NCBI GenBank assembly: GCA_964497095.1
Contig: CAZCCL010000039.1
Coordinates: 1 to 20,836 of the forward strand
Length of the DNA: 20,836 nucleotides
Reading direction: 5' to 3'
From: CAVPLM01 sp964497095
GTDB taxonomy: Bacteria > Actinomycetota > Thermoleophilia > RBG-16-64-13
Under the pieces are notes generated by a model that saw nothing but the letters and a program-made list of their open reading frames with translations, searched no databases and had not been told where the DNA came from. Shown here piece by piece: positions 8,664 through 15,532 of the stretch (the stretch's first letter is position 1; every line of letters starts with the position of its first letter). Both the position numbers and the translations under genes were made by a program.

Positions 8664-9589
8664 CACAGTTTCCTGAGGGCCCTCAGCTTCGCGGAACTGG
8701 ACCTAGGATTCGTCTCCTGTTCCCTCAGGCTTGGGATGACGGCCTTGGAAGTGAGCACCTCTCCTGTCGCGGCTCCGCCACACACGCAAACGGGGAACTC
8801 GGGGGGGCAGGTGCAGACTCGCGCCTTGGAGGCGAAGAACTCCTTGACCATGCGGTCTTCAAGAGAGTGAAAACTGATCACGGCCATGATCCCCCCCGGC
8901 TCCAACAGCGAGAAGGCCTCGGGCAAGGCCCGCTTGAGACTGTTGAGTTCGTCGTTGACCTCGATGCGTAGGGCCTGGAAGACACGGCGGGCAGGGTTGC
9001 CCGCCCCAAAACGGGCCGGCGTGGGTATCGCCCCCTTTATGGTGTCGACCAACTCAGACGTCCGACTGTAGGGGACGGAAGACCTACGGGTCGTGACCGC
9101 GCGGGCGATGCGCCGAGAGTAGCGCTCCTCCCCGTACCGGCTGAAGAGCTCAGTCAGCGCCGCCTCCGCCCAGCCGTTGAGGATGTCCGCCGCGGTGACC
9201 GGCAGGGACGGGTCCATACGCATGTCCAGAGGAGCGTCGTAGCTGTAGGAGAAACCCCTATCCGGCGTGTCGATCTGCATGCTGCTGACCCCGAGATCCA
9301 TGTAAACATGGGTGGCACGGAGACCCTCATCGAGGAGGCAGGGGAGGACGTCGGCGAAATTGCCCAAGCAGAAGCGAGAAGGACAAGGAAGGCGGGTCTT
9401 CAGGCCAAGGTAGTAGCTCTCGGCGATCGGGTCCTGGTCGCAGGCTACGAGGAGGCCTTGGGGGCCAAGGTCGGCGGCTACGGCTTCCGCATGCCCGCCG
9501 CCACCAAAGGTGCAGTCCACCACTCGGCTGTCCGGACGCACGTCCAACAACTCGAGCAACTCATCGGTCAGTACCGGGACGTGGGCCAT
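8663..9589 (-). CDS. rsmH: RsmH (MraW), 16S rRNA (cytosine-1402-N4)-methyltransferase
   Basis: RsmH methylates N4 of C1402 in the ribosomal P site using S-adenosylmethionine. From ATG 9589 the protein has 308 residues and begins MAHVPVLTDELLELL, matching the usual family N-terminus. The SAM-binding motif DCTFGGGGHAEA is at 25-36, followed by DLGVSSMQ (98-105), RMDPS, the insertion domain, and FHSLEDRMVKEFF (240-252). A cysteine cluster CTCPPEFPVCVCGG (259-272) follows, common in Gram-positive RsmH. I chose 9589 because GGAG lies 6 nt upstream; ATG 9628 would add 13 residues, overlap the mraZ end by 8 bp, and has a GGGG 6 nt upstream. Its stop overlaps the ftsL start region. Confidence 0.97.
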   Translation of the reverse strand: MAHVPVLTDELLELLDVRPDSRVVDCTFGGGGHAEAVAADLGPQGLLVACDQDPIAESYYLGLKTRLPCPSRFCLGNFADVLPCLLDEGLRATHVYMDLGVSSMQIDTPDRGFSYSYDAPLDMRMDPSLPVTAADILNGWAEAALTELFSRYGEERYSRRIARAVTTRRSSVPYSRTSELVDTIKGAIPTPARFGAGNPARRVFQALRIEVNDELNSLKRALPEAFSLLEPGGIMAVISFHSLEDRMVKEFFASKARVCTCPPEFPVCVCGGAATGEVLTSKAVIPSLREQETNPRSSSAKLRALRKL

Positions 9590-9620
9590 GGATATCTCCG
9601 TGACGAGTGGGGCCGCCGCG

Positions 9621-10043
9621 CTAGACATGTTCGACCCCGTTCTCCTCTTCCAGCGCCGCCAGGGTGACCGGGTTCCAGATCTCGAGGTGGGTACGGTTGC
9701 CCAGGATCTTGACCTTGCCCGACAGCTCCAGTTCCTGGATGCGTTTGGCGGGCAGTAGGACCCGGCCCTGCTTGTCGACCTCCACCGTGTCCTGGTTCTT
9801 GTAGATCGTCCGCGTGCGCCAGCTATCGGCCTCGTTCTCAAAGACGTTGAGAGGTTCCAGGTACTTCTCATCGAAGTCTTTCCAGGAAAGCGGGTGATAG
9901 ACGCGGACACACGGTTCCCCGTCTTGGAAGCGCACGAGCACCGCGCCATCGCTGAAGTACTCGCGATAGCGGGCCGGCAGGGTCACGCGGCCCTTGGGGT
10001 CGACGGTGTGGTCGAACTCGCCAGATAGCAATATATCTTGCAT
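9621..10043 (-). CDS. mraZ: MraZ, transcriptional regulator of the division/cell-wall cluster
   Basis: The 140-residue protein has two tandem AbrB-like swapped-hairpin half-domains, each with the MraZ signature: DPKGRVTLPARYRE (15-28) and DKQGRVLLPAKRIQEL (90-105). Characterised MraZ proteins form ring-shaped oligomers that bind repeated TGGG-type boxes before their own gene and control the dcw operon. That operator type is visible just upstream here (10047-10071), supporting autoregulation. ATG 10043 gives the usual MraZ N-terminus; an in-frame GTG lies four codons upstream but inside the box region. It is the first gene of the cluster, after a 243-bp gap from the helicase gene, and its end is next to or overlaps rsmH depending on the rsmH start. 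Confidence 0.97.
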   Translation of the reverse strand: MQDILLSGEFDHTVDPKGRVTLPARYREYFSDGAVLVRFQDGEPCVRVYHPLSWKDFDEKYLEPLNVFENEADSWRTRTIYKNQDTVEVDKQGRVLLPAKRIQELELSGKVKILGNRTHLEIWNPVTLAALEEENGVEHV

Positions 10044-10046
10044 GTC

Positions 10047-10071
10047 CCCCACTTTAAACCAATTCACCCCA
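10047..10071 (-). promoter_or_regulatory. MraZ operator: three TGG-type boxes on a 10-bp period
   Basis: Read on the minus strand, TGGGG (10071-10067), TGGTT (10061-10057) and TGGGG (10051-10047) are separated by exactly 5 nt each, ending 3 nt before the mraZ ATG. The outer two are embedded in a repeated AAAGTGGGG. E. coli MraZ is known to bind three TGGG-type repeats with 5-nt spacers, and mollicute MraZ sites contain AAAGTGG, so the match is good. The middle box is degenerate. Regulation here is inferred from the pattern. Confidence 0.8.
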
Positions 10072-10079
10072 CTTTGCAA
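10051..10079 (-). promoter_or_regulatory. Candidate mraZ promoter, possibly giving a leaderless transcript
   Basis: On the minus strand TTGCAA (10079-10074) and TAAAGT (10056-10051) are separated by 17 nt, each matching 4 of 6 sigma70-type consensus bases. The A of the mraZ ATG lies 8 nt past the -10 element, so the start could be at the ATG itself. The MraZ boxes fill the spacer and flank the -10, a suitable position for repression. The hexamers are not strong, so a promoter further upstream remains possible. Confidence 0.45.
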
Positions 10080-10171
10080 CACTCCATACGCGATTTTGGC
10101 AATAATTCCTGCTCGCCGGTGCTGATCCGTGTCTGGAGGATCGCTTTTCCCAGCCTGTCATTACGCAAGTA

Positions 10172-10210
10172 AATATGCAGGACGCCATATTGCATGAAGT
10201 ATTGCATATT
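10172..10210. repeat. AT-rich cluster of inverted and direct repeats upstream of mraZ
   Basis: On the plus strand aatatgca (10172-10179) and tgcatatt (10203-10210) form a perfect 8-bp inverted repeat. Between and overlapping them, tattgcat occurs twice (10188-10195 and 10200-10207), 12 bp apart. The segment is clearly more AT-rich than the surrounding genes. It looks like a protein-binding region in the gap between the helicase gene and mraZ, but I do not recognise a named operator. The rest of the gap shows no tRNA, small RNA or gene, and no terminator with a U tract after the helicase. Confidence 0.5.
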
Positions 10211-10286
10211 CAGCGGCTTAGAAGTACACGGCTGCACGGACACCGGTACCCGGTTACGACCGAGAGGCTCCGCCTAGGAGTCGTGA

Positions 10287-12647
10287 TTAGAGGCGGCGCA
10301 GGGGAGCGTATTCGAGCAGTAGCCTCTTCTGCTCTCCTTGCTCCGAGAAGAACACCCGCACGATCCCCCCCGGCTCCACTCCCAGGACTACTCCCTCGCC
10401 GAAGCGGGCATGGAGGACGCGGTCACCGGGAGCCAGGCCGGCCGGCGCAGTGCGATCACCGGAGGACGACGGGGCGGGTCCGGGTCTAACGGCCGCGTCA
10501 GCCCGATCACGCACCCGACGAGCGGCGGCCGGATACGCCGGTCCCACCGAGGCCGAGCCGCTGCGATAGTCGACCAGGTCTTTCGGGATCTCGCTCAAGA
10601 AGCGGCTCGGGATCTTGTACCCCGCTCCCCCATGGAGCGTCCTAGAGCGAGCGAAGGAAAGATGAAGGCGGTCCTGCGCGCGCGTGATGCCCACGTAGCA
10701 CAACCTTCTCTCCTCCTCCAGACGCTGTTCGTCCAAGGACCGAGAGTGGGGAAAGAGCCCTTCTTCCATACCGGTGATGAAGACGACCGGGAACTCGAGG
10801 CCCTTGGCATTGTGAAGGGTCATCAGCGAGATGACCGGTTGGCCCTCTTCCAGGCTGTCGATATCGGCGTAGAGGCTGATCTCCTGCAGGAAGTCGGCCA
10901 GCCCCCTCTCCGGGTTCAGCCGGTCGAACTCCTCGGCCACCCCCACGAACTCCTCGAGGTTCTCTAGGCGACCTTCAGCTTCCATGGTCCTCTCGGCCTT
11001 AAGACTCTGGAGCATGCCGCTCTCTTCCAGAACCTGGCGGACCAAGCCGGCTACCGACGGCGTCTGCTGCCTCTCCGCTTCTCCGCTTGGCGGCCCGGCA
11101 CCGGGACCGTCCGGATCGGGCCCGTCCGCATCGGCATCGAGCCCGCCCTCGTCGGACAAGTCCGCGTCGAAAGACCCGGCTCCTGCCAAGTCCGCCCAGC
11201 AGGCGAACCGCTCTCCCAGGCCGAGACAGGCCTGGGTCGCTCCGGCGGTGAAGCCGGCCACATCGCATGCACGGAGCAAGGCGTCTCTCAGGCTGACGGA
11301 GTGCTCCGCAGCGAAGTTCTGTAGCCGTCCGACGGCCACATCTCCCAGACCTCGGCGAGGGGTGTTGATGACGCGTAACAGGGACACGTCATCACTGGCG
11401 TTCATCGTGACCCGCAGATACGCGAGCAGGTCCTTGATCTCCGCCCGCTGGTAGAACTTGGCCCCGCCGATCACCCGGTAAGCCACACCCTGCCGGACCA
11501 GCATATCCTCCAGTACCCTGGACTGGGCGTTGACCCTGTAGAACACGGCCAGGTCGGAGGCATCACGGTCTCGGAGGGTCTTGACGATCTCCTCGCAGAC
11601 AAGCCGGGCTTCCTCGTGCTCGTCCCGACACTCGAGCACCACCACCTGTTCGCCCGGTCCCCGCTCGCTCCAGAGGTTCTTCGGCTTGCGGCCGCGATTG
11701 TGGGAGACCAAGGCGTTCGCTACGTCCAGGATGGTGGTGGAGGAACGATAGTTCTGCTCCAGCTTCACCACTTTGGCATCGGGGAAGTCGTCCTCGAAGC
11801 GGAGGATGTTGCGTATGTCGGCGCCTCGCCAGGAGTAGACCGACTGGTCGTCGTCGCCGACCACCGTCACCTGCCGATGCTCTTCCGCGAGGAGCTTGAC
11901 GAGGACATATTGAGCCCGGTTGGTGTCTTGGTACTCGTCTACAAGGACGTGACGGAAGAGATCCCGGTAGTAATCCAACCTCTCGGGAAACAGCCGGAGC
12001 ACGTCGACCATCCGCATCAGAAGATCGTCGAAATCCAGGGCGTTGACCTCGAGGAGCCGGGCCTGGTAGCGCCGGTAGACCTGAGCGGCCACGTCGAGGT
12101 AGCCGGACAGTCCCCTGTCGTCCCCGAGCTCTGCATCAGTCCGGTCCCCCCGGCCCCCGCGACCCTCGCGGCCGAAGTCGTCCACGTCGATCAACTTGTT
12201 CTTTGCATCGGAAATGAGGTTCCGTAGACCGCGAGGGGGGAACCGCTTGCTGTCGAGGCGCAGGTCGTCCAAGCAGTGTTTGAGGAGACGGACCGAGTCG
12301 TCCTCGTCATAGATGGTGAAGTTGGAGCGGTACCCGAGAAGACCAGCGTCATGGCGGAGCATGCGCGCGCAGGCCGCATGGAAGGTGCAGACCCACATCC
12401 AGCGGGACGAAGCTCCCAAGAGCGAGGCCACGCGCTCTTGCATCTCTCCCGCTGCCTTGTTGGTGAAAGTGATGGCCAGGGTCTGATGAGGACTCACCTG
12501 ACCGCTCCTGATGAGGTTGGCCAGACGATAGGTGAGAACACGGGTCTTGCCCGAACCGGCTCCGGCGAGGACCAGAAGAGGACCCCCGCCGTGGAAGACG
12601 GCTTCGCGCTGCCGGTCGTTCAGGTCTTTGGCTAGCTCGAGGTCCAA
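10287..12647 (-). CDS. pcrA: PcrA/UvrD-type superfamily 1A DNA helicase
   Basis: This ATP-dependent 3'-5' DNA helicase acts in nucleotide excision repair and in clearing transcription or recombination intermediates. The 786 residues contain the Q-motif region (LNDRQREAV, 9-17), Walker A AGAGSGKT (28-35), FTNKAAGEM (61-69), Walker B DEYQDTN (237-243), GDDDQSVYSWRGA (264-276), LEQNYRSS (296-303), the late LMTLHNAKGLEFP (608-620) and YVGITRAQDRL (651-661). The C-terminus (about 738-784, GDRVLHARFGEGVV) is the Tudor-like domain that binds RNA polymerase in PcrA. Two unusual insertions are seen: Gly/Arg/Asp-rich about 157-183 and Asp/Gly/Pro-rich about 490-530. The start is TTG 12647, 3 nt after the larE stop, with a poor ribosome site. 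A UvrD/PcrA distinction is not possible from motifs alone. Confidence 0.95.
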   Translation of the reverse strand: MDLELAKDLNDRQREAVFHGGGPLLVLAGAGSGKTRVLTYRLANLIRSGQVSPHQTLAITFTNKAAGEMQERVASLLGASSRWMWVCTFHAACARMLRHDAGLLGYRSNFTIYDEDDSVRLLKHCLDDLRLDSKRFPPRGLRNLISDAKNKLIDVDDFGREGRGGRGDRTDAELGDDRGLSGYLDVAAQVYRRYQARLLEVNALDFDDLLMRMVDVLRLFPERLDYYRDLFRHVLVDEYQDTNRAQYVLVKLLAEEHRQVTVVGDDDQSVYSWRGADIRNILRFEDDFPDAKVVKLEQNYRSSTTILDVANALVSHNRGRKPKNLWSERGPGEQVVVLECRDEHEEARLVCEEIVKTLRDRDASDLAVFYRVNAQSRVLEDMLVRQGVAYRVIGGAKFYQRAEIKDLLAYLRVTMNASDDVSLLRVINTPRRGLGDVAVGRLQNFAAEHSVSLRDALLRACDVAGFTAGATQACLGLGERFACWADLAGAGSFDADLSDEGGLDADADGPDPDGPGAGPPSGEAERQQTPSVAGLVRQVLEESGMLQSLKAERTMEAEGRLENLEEFVGVAEEFDRLNPERGLADFLQEISLYADIDSLEEGQPVISLMTLHNAKGLEFPVVFITGMEEGLFPHSRSLDEQRLEEERRLCYVGITRAQDRLHLSFARSRTLHGGAGYKIPSRFLSEIPKDLVDYRSGSASVGPAYPAAARRVRDRADAAVRPGPAPSSSGDRTAPAGLAPGDRVLHARFGEGVVLGVEPGGIVRVFFSEQGEQKRLLLEYAPLRRL

Positions 12648-12650
12648 AGA

Positions 12651-13526
12651 TCAGGTCTCGGGCATGCCTTCGAGCCGAGCCGGGTCAGGGGCCTTCTCCA
12701 CAGCCGGGGCGCTTGCCCCAAGCACCTCGTTCAGACTGCCGCTCCGGAAACCTTGCAGATCCAGAGTCACGTATGCATAGCCGAGGTCGCGCAGGGAGCC
12801 TACGATAGTCCGACGTACCGTCGGGTCGACCACTTGGTCGAGGTCGTCCACAGGCACCTCGACCCGCGCCAGGTTCCCGTGGTGACGAACGCGGCAGATA
12901 CCGAACCCGAGCTCTCTCAAGTGTCGTTCGGCGGCGGCCACCATCTGAAGACCGGCCGCCGTGATCTCTTCACCGTACGGGAAGCGGGACGCCAGACACG
13001 GAGACGCCGGAAGCGACCAGTTGGGCAGTCCCAGGTCCAGTGCCAACTCGCGTACCGCCTGCTTTCCCATGCCCGCCTCGGCGAGAGGACTGGAGACTCC
13101 AAGCTCCGCCCCCGCCCTGATCCCCGGTCTGTAGTCCACCCGATCGTCGAGGTTGGCCCCGTCCGCGACCGCGAGCATACCCTCGTGACGGGCCAATTCG
13201 ATCAAGCTCCGGTACATCGAGCGGCGGCAGAGATAGCAGCGGTCCGGAGGGTTGGCGGAGAAGCCCGGCACGGCCAACTCGCAGGTATGGATGATCACGT
13301 GTCTGGCTCCCAGCCGAGCGGCGGTCTGCCGGGCGGCTTCCAGTTCGTCGGCGGTGTGGACGTCACCGTGAGCGGTCGCAGCAAGGACTCGGCCGGGACC
13401 CAGTTCGTCGAGGGCCAGCCTTAGAAGCACTGTGGAATCCACCCCACCCGAGTAGGCGACCAATAACGATCCCAAGTCCCGGATAAGGGCCCGGGCAGTG
13501 CGCTCCGCCTGCCTATCGACGTCCAT
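12651..13526 (-). CDS. larE: LarE-type ATP-dependent sacrificial sulfur transferase
   Basis: LarE inserts sulfur into the pyridinium precursor of the nickel-pincer cofactor of lactate racemase and its relatives. The 291-residue protein has the PP-loop SGGVDS (26-31) for ATP, NPPDRCYLCRRSMYRSL (93-109), DGANLDD (122-128), SPCLASRFPYG (175-185) and the C-terminal GFRSGSLNEVL (259-269), all family hallmarks. Cys177 in PCLASR matches by motif and nearly by number the sacrificial Cys176 of Lactobacillus plantarum LarE. Cys97 and Cys100, with Cys177, could instead hold a [4Fe-4S] cluster as reported for some LarE; this is inference. No larB, larC or larA is in the window. The ATG at 13526 lies 11 nt after the thiF-like stop, with GGGGG just upstream. 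Confidence 0.88.
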   Translation of the reverse strand: MDVDRQAERTARALIRDLGSLLVAYSGGVDSTVLLRLALDELGPGRVLAATAHGDVHTADELEAARQTAARLGARHVIIHTCELAVPGFSANPPDRCYLCRRSMYRSLIELARHEGMLAVADGANLDDRVDYRPGIRAGAELGVSSPLAEAGMGKQAVRELALDLGLPNWSLPASPCLASRFPYGEEITAAGLQMVAAAERHLRELGFGICRVRHHGNLARVEVPVDDLDQVVDPTVRRTIVGSLRDLGYAYVTLDLQGFRSGSLNEVLGASAPAVEKAPDPARLEGMPET

Positions 13527-13537
13527 CGGCCCCCGAC

Positions 13538-14308
13538 CTACGAAGACGGACCGCAGCAGACGCAGTCCGGGTCGCGAGGCACCTCCAGCTTCTCGAAAGT
13601 GAGATCCCAGAGATCCACCACCAGCAGGTGGCGGTTGCGCGCCTTCGGGTCCACCAGCAGCTTGATGACCTCGGTGGCCTCCACGCTGGCGATCACGGCC
13701 ACCACGGTGTTCAGCACCCCCGCCACGTCGGCGGTCGGAGCCTGGTCCCGGCCGGGCAGATCGCGTATCAGGCAGCGCAGACAGGGGCCGTCGCGCGGAA
13801 CGATCGTCATAGTCATGCCGCTCGATCCGATCACACCCCCGTAAACCCACGGCATGCCCCGGTCCACGGCGTGATCGTTCAACACGAACCGGGTCGGAAA
13901 ATTGTCCGTGCCGTCGACCAGAAGATCGAGGCCGGAGGCGAAATCGGGTAGGTTGTCCGCGGTGATGGTCTCTTTGAGCGGCTCCACGGAAACATCGCTG
14001 TTGATGGCCCGCAGATGGGCTGCGGCCGCGTCGGCCTTCGGGATGCGCCGAGCCACATCTTCCTCGGTGAAGAGCACCTGTCTATGTAGGTTGTGCAACT
14101 CCGGGTAGTCCCGGTCGGCGATCCGAAGGTAGCCTACTCCTGCGCGGACGAGGTGATTGGCGATGACCGAGCCCAGTGCCCCGCAGCCGACCAATCCGAC
14201 CCGGGCGGCGGCCAGCTTTTCCTGACCCTCCCGACCGATGCGCGGGACCAGTATCTGCCGGCTGTAGCGAAAGAAGGAGTCGGTGGGGTCGAAGCGCTCC
14301 GGAGCCAA
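13538..14308 (-). CDS. ThiF/MoeB/HesA-family E1-like adenylyltransferase
   Basis: Family members adenylate the C-terminal glycine of a ubiquitin-like sulfur carrier (ThiS, MoaD and others) for sulfur transfer in cofactor synthesis. The 256 residues show FxRYSRQIL (13-20), the nucleotide loop GCGALGS (41-47), DRDYPELHNLHRQ (65-77), DGTDN (132-136), and two zinc cysteine pairs, CLRC (176-179) and CVCC (249-252). The region that in MoeB/ThiF carries a conserved Ser-Cys before the GVxxPVVGVIGSLQA helix here reads PTADVAGVLNTVVAVIASVE, so that cysteine is absent. The TTG 14308 start follows a perfect AGGAGGT (14319-14313) at a 4-nt spacer, which overlaps the stop of the upstream gene. No carrier protein gene is nearby. 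I cannot assign ThiF versus MoeB. Confidence 0.88.
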   Translation of the reverse strand: MAPERFDPTDSFFRYSRQILVPRIGREGQEKLAAARVGLVGCGALGSVIANHLVRAGVGYLRIADRDYPELHNLHRQVLFTEEDVARRIPKADAAAAHLRAINSDVSVEPLKETITADNLPDFASGLDLLVDGTDNFPTRFVLNDHAVDRGMPWVYGGVIGSSGMTMTIVPRDGPCLRCLIRDLPGRDQAPTADVAGVLNTVVAVIASVEATEVIKLLVDPKARNRHLLVVDLWDLTFEKLEVPRDPDCVCCGPSS

Positions 14309-14317
14309 AGCTACCTC

Positions 14318-15532
14318 CTACTGCGCCGACTGGGTCCCGGTGGGGACCGGAGGAACGAAGTCTTTGCCCAAGATCACGATAACACGCCCCGGCTCGAGGG
14401 AGCCGTCTTGCTCGATCCTTCCCACGCCGAGGACGGCACGCACCCGCTCGGCCTCCGAATGAGCACCGGGAGCGACGATGATCCTGGTCGTGGTCACGTC
14501 GGGAAAACCTTCGGCATTGCGGAAGGGAAGCATGTCGTATCCAAGGGGTTCGAGCATCCCTCCCACTTGCTGGGCGATCCCCAACACGCCTGAGCCGTTC
14601 TGCACCTCCATAGTGATCTCGGCGCCCGGGCTCTCACCACCGAGCAAGGCCCTGGCCTGTTTCAGATCCGGCTCGAAGTATTCGAACCCCACGCCTTCGA
14701 CGACCTTTCCCGGCAGCACCGCCACCGTCGGACCGGCATCGGAGATCGAGGCGCTCAGGAGCTTGGCGTTGGCCCGGAAGCCATCCGCGTCGCCGGCCAT
14801 CTCGATCTGATCCCAGACAACGGCCTCTCCTCCCTTCTGGCCCGCACCTAGGACCGCCACCACGGCTTCGGCCACCAGGCCGGCGCTCTCCCCTGTGGTC
14901 TCGAGTTCGGCCGGCAGAGAGCCTGCCTGGCCCGTCTCGCCGAGCGCCCCCCGCAGTTCCGACCACTGCAGCCAGGCGACCGCTCCGATCTCCACACCCA
15001 AGTCTTCGGCGAGTGCCGTCCTCAAGGCCTCCTCCTGGTCGGAAGCGTGTAGCTCCGTCGGGGTCTTGAAGCCGCTCTCGGTTCTGAGAAGCGTGTTCCC
15101 CGGTATCGCGAGGACGAAGCCGCCCGCCTGCTCGGGGAGCAGCAACACCGCCGCCGGGACTTCCTCACCCTGTTCGACCAACAGGACGCTGCCACCGCCG
15201 GCTTCGTTGGGAGCGGCCGTCACGGTCGTGGTGGTGGTCTCGGCCCCACTGGTGCTCTCCGGACCGCCGAGGAAGACGAGCAGCGCCACTATCACCAGGA
15301 TCGCCACTACCACCGGCCCGGCCACGAGCGAAAGTCGGGCTACCCTCTTTCGGCGACGGGCGGCCCGGCGAGCAGAACGGCGCTCCGTCCGATGACGGTA
15401 TCCAGAATCGGGCCGAGGTTCTTCCGAAGGGGAGCCCTCGCTCAGATAGGGGTGCCTCGCGGAGGGGCGCTCCACAGAACCGGGGCTCTCGGTCGAATCG
15501 GGCCGGCTCGTGGGGTCTTTCTCGTCGCTCAT
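14318..15532 (-). CDS. Membrane-anchored LytR_C-domain protein with a degenerate LCP-like region
   Basis: The 404-residue protein has a polar, Arg-rich cytosolic N-terminus (1-66), one membrane helix (about 67-89), a Thr-rich linker, a middle region (about 113-297) and a C-terminal LytR_C-type domain (about 303-392, EVQNGSGVLGIAQQVGGML onwards). The middle resembles the start of an LCP (LytR-CpsA-Psr) domain, which attaches wall polymers to peptidoglycan. However, the usual IPRDT catalytic-type motif appears as IPGNT (143-147), and the early conserved Arg-x-Asp segment is not seen. It may therefore be a non-catalytic relative. Overlap with the nadD stop (ATGA at 15532) and its position beside nadD match where LCP genes often sit. 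Function is inferred: envelope, outside face. Confidence 0.75.
   Translation of the reverse strand: MSDEKDPTSRPDSTESPGSVERPSARHPYLSEGSPSEEPRPDSGYRHRTERRSARRAARRRKRVARLSLVAGPVVVAILVIVALLVFLGGPESTSGAETTTTTVTAAPNEAGGGSVLLVEQGEEVPAAVLLLPEQAGGFVLAIPGNTLLRTESGFKTPTELHASDQEEALRTALAEDLGVEIGAVAWLQWSELRGALGETGQAGSLPAELETTGESAGLVAEAVVAVLGAGQKGGEAVVWDQIEMAGDADGFRANAKLLSASISDAGPTVAVLPGKVVEGVGFEYFEPDLKQARALLGGESPGAEITMEVQNGSGVLGIAQQVGGMLEPLGYDMLPFRNAEGFPDVTTTRIIVAPGAHSEAERVRAVLGVGRIEQDGSLEPGRVIVILGKDFVPPVPTGTQSAQ

Noticed and set aside
10262..10286. Possible terminator after the helicase gene
   Set aside because: Only 4-bp stems (AGGC/GCCT or CTCC/GGAG) are available and no T tract follows, so an intrinsic terminator is not supported.
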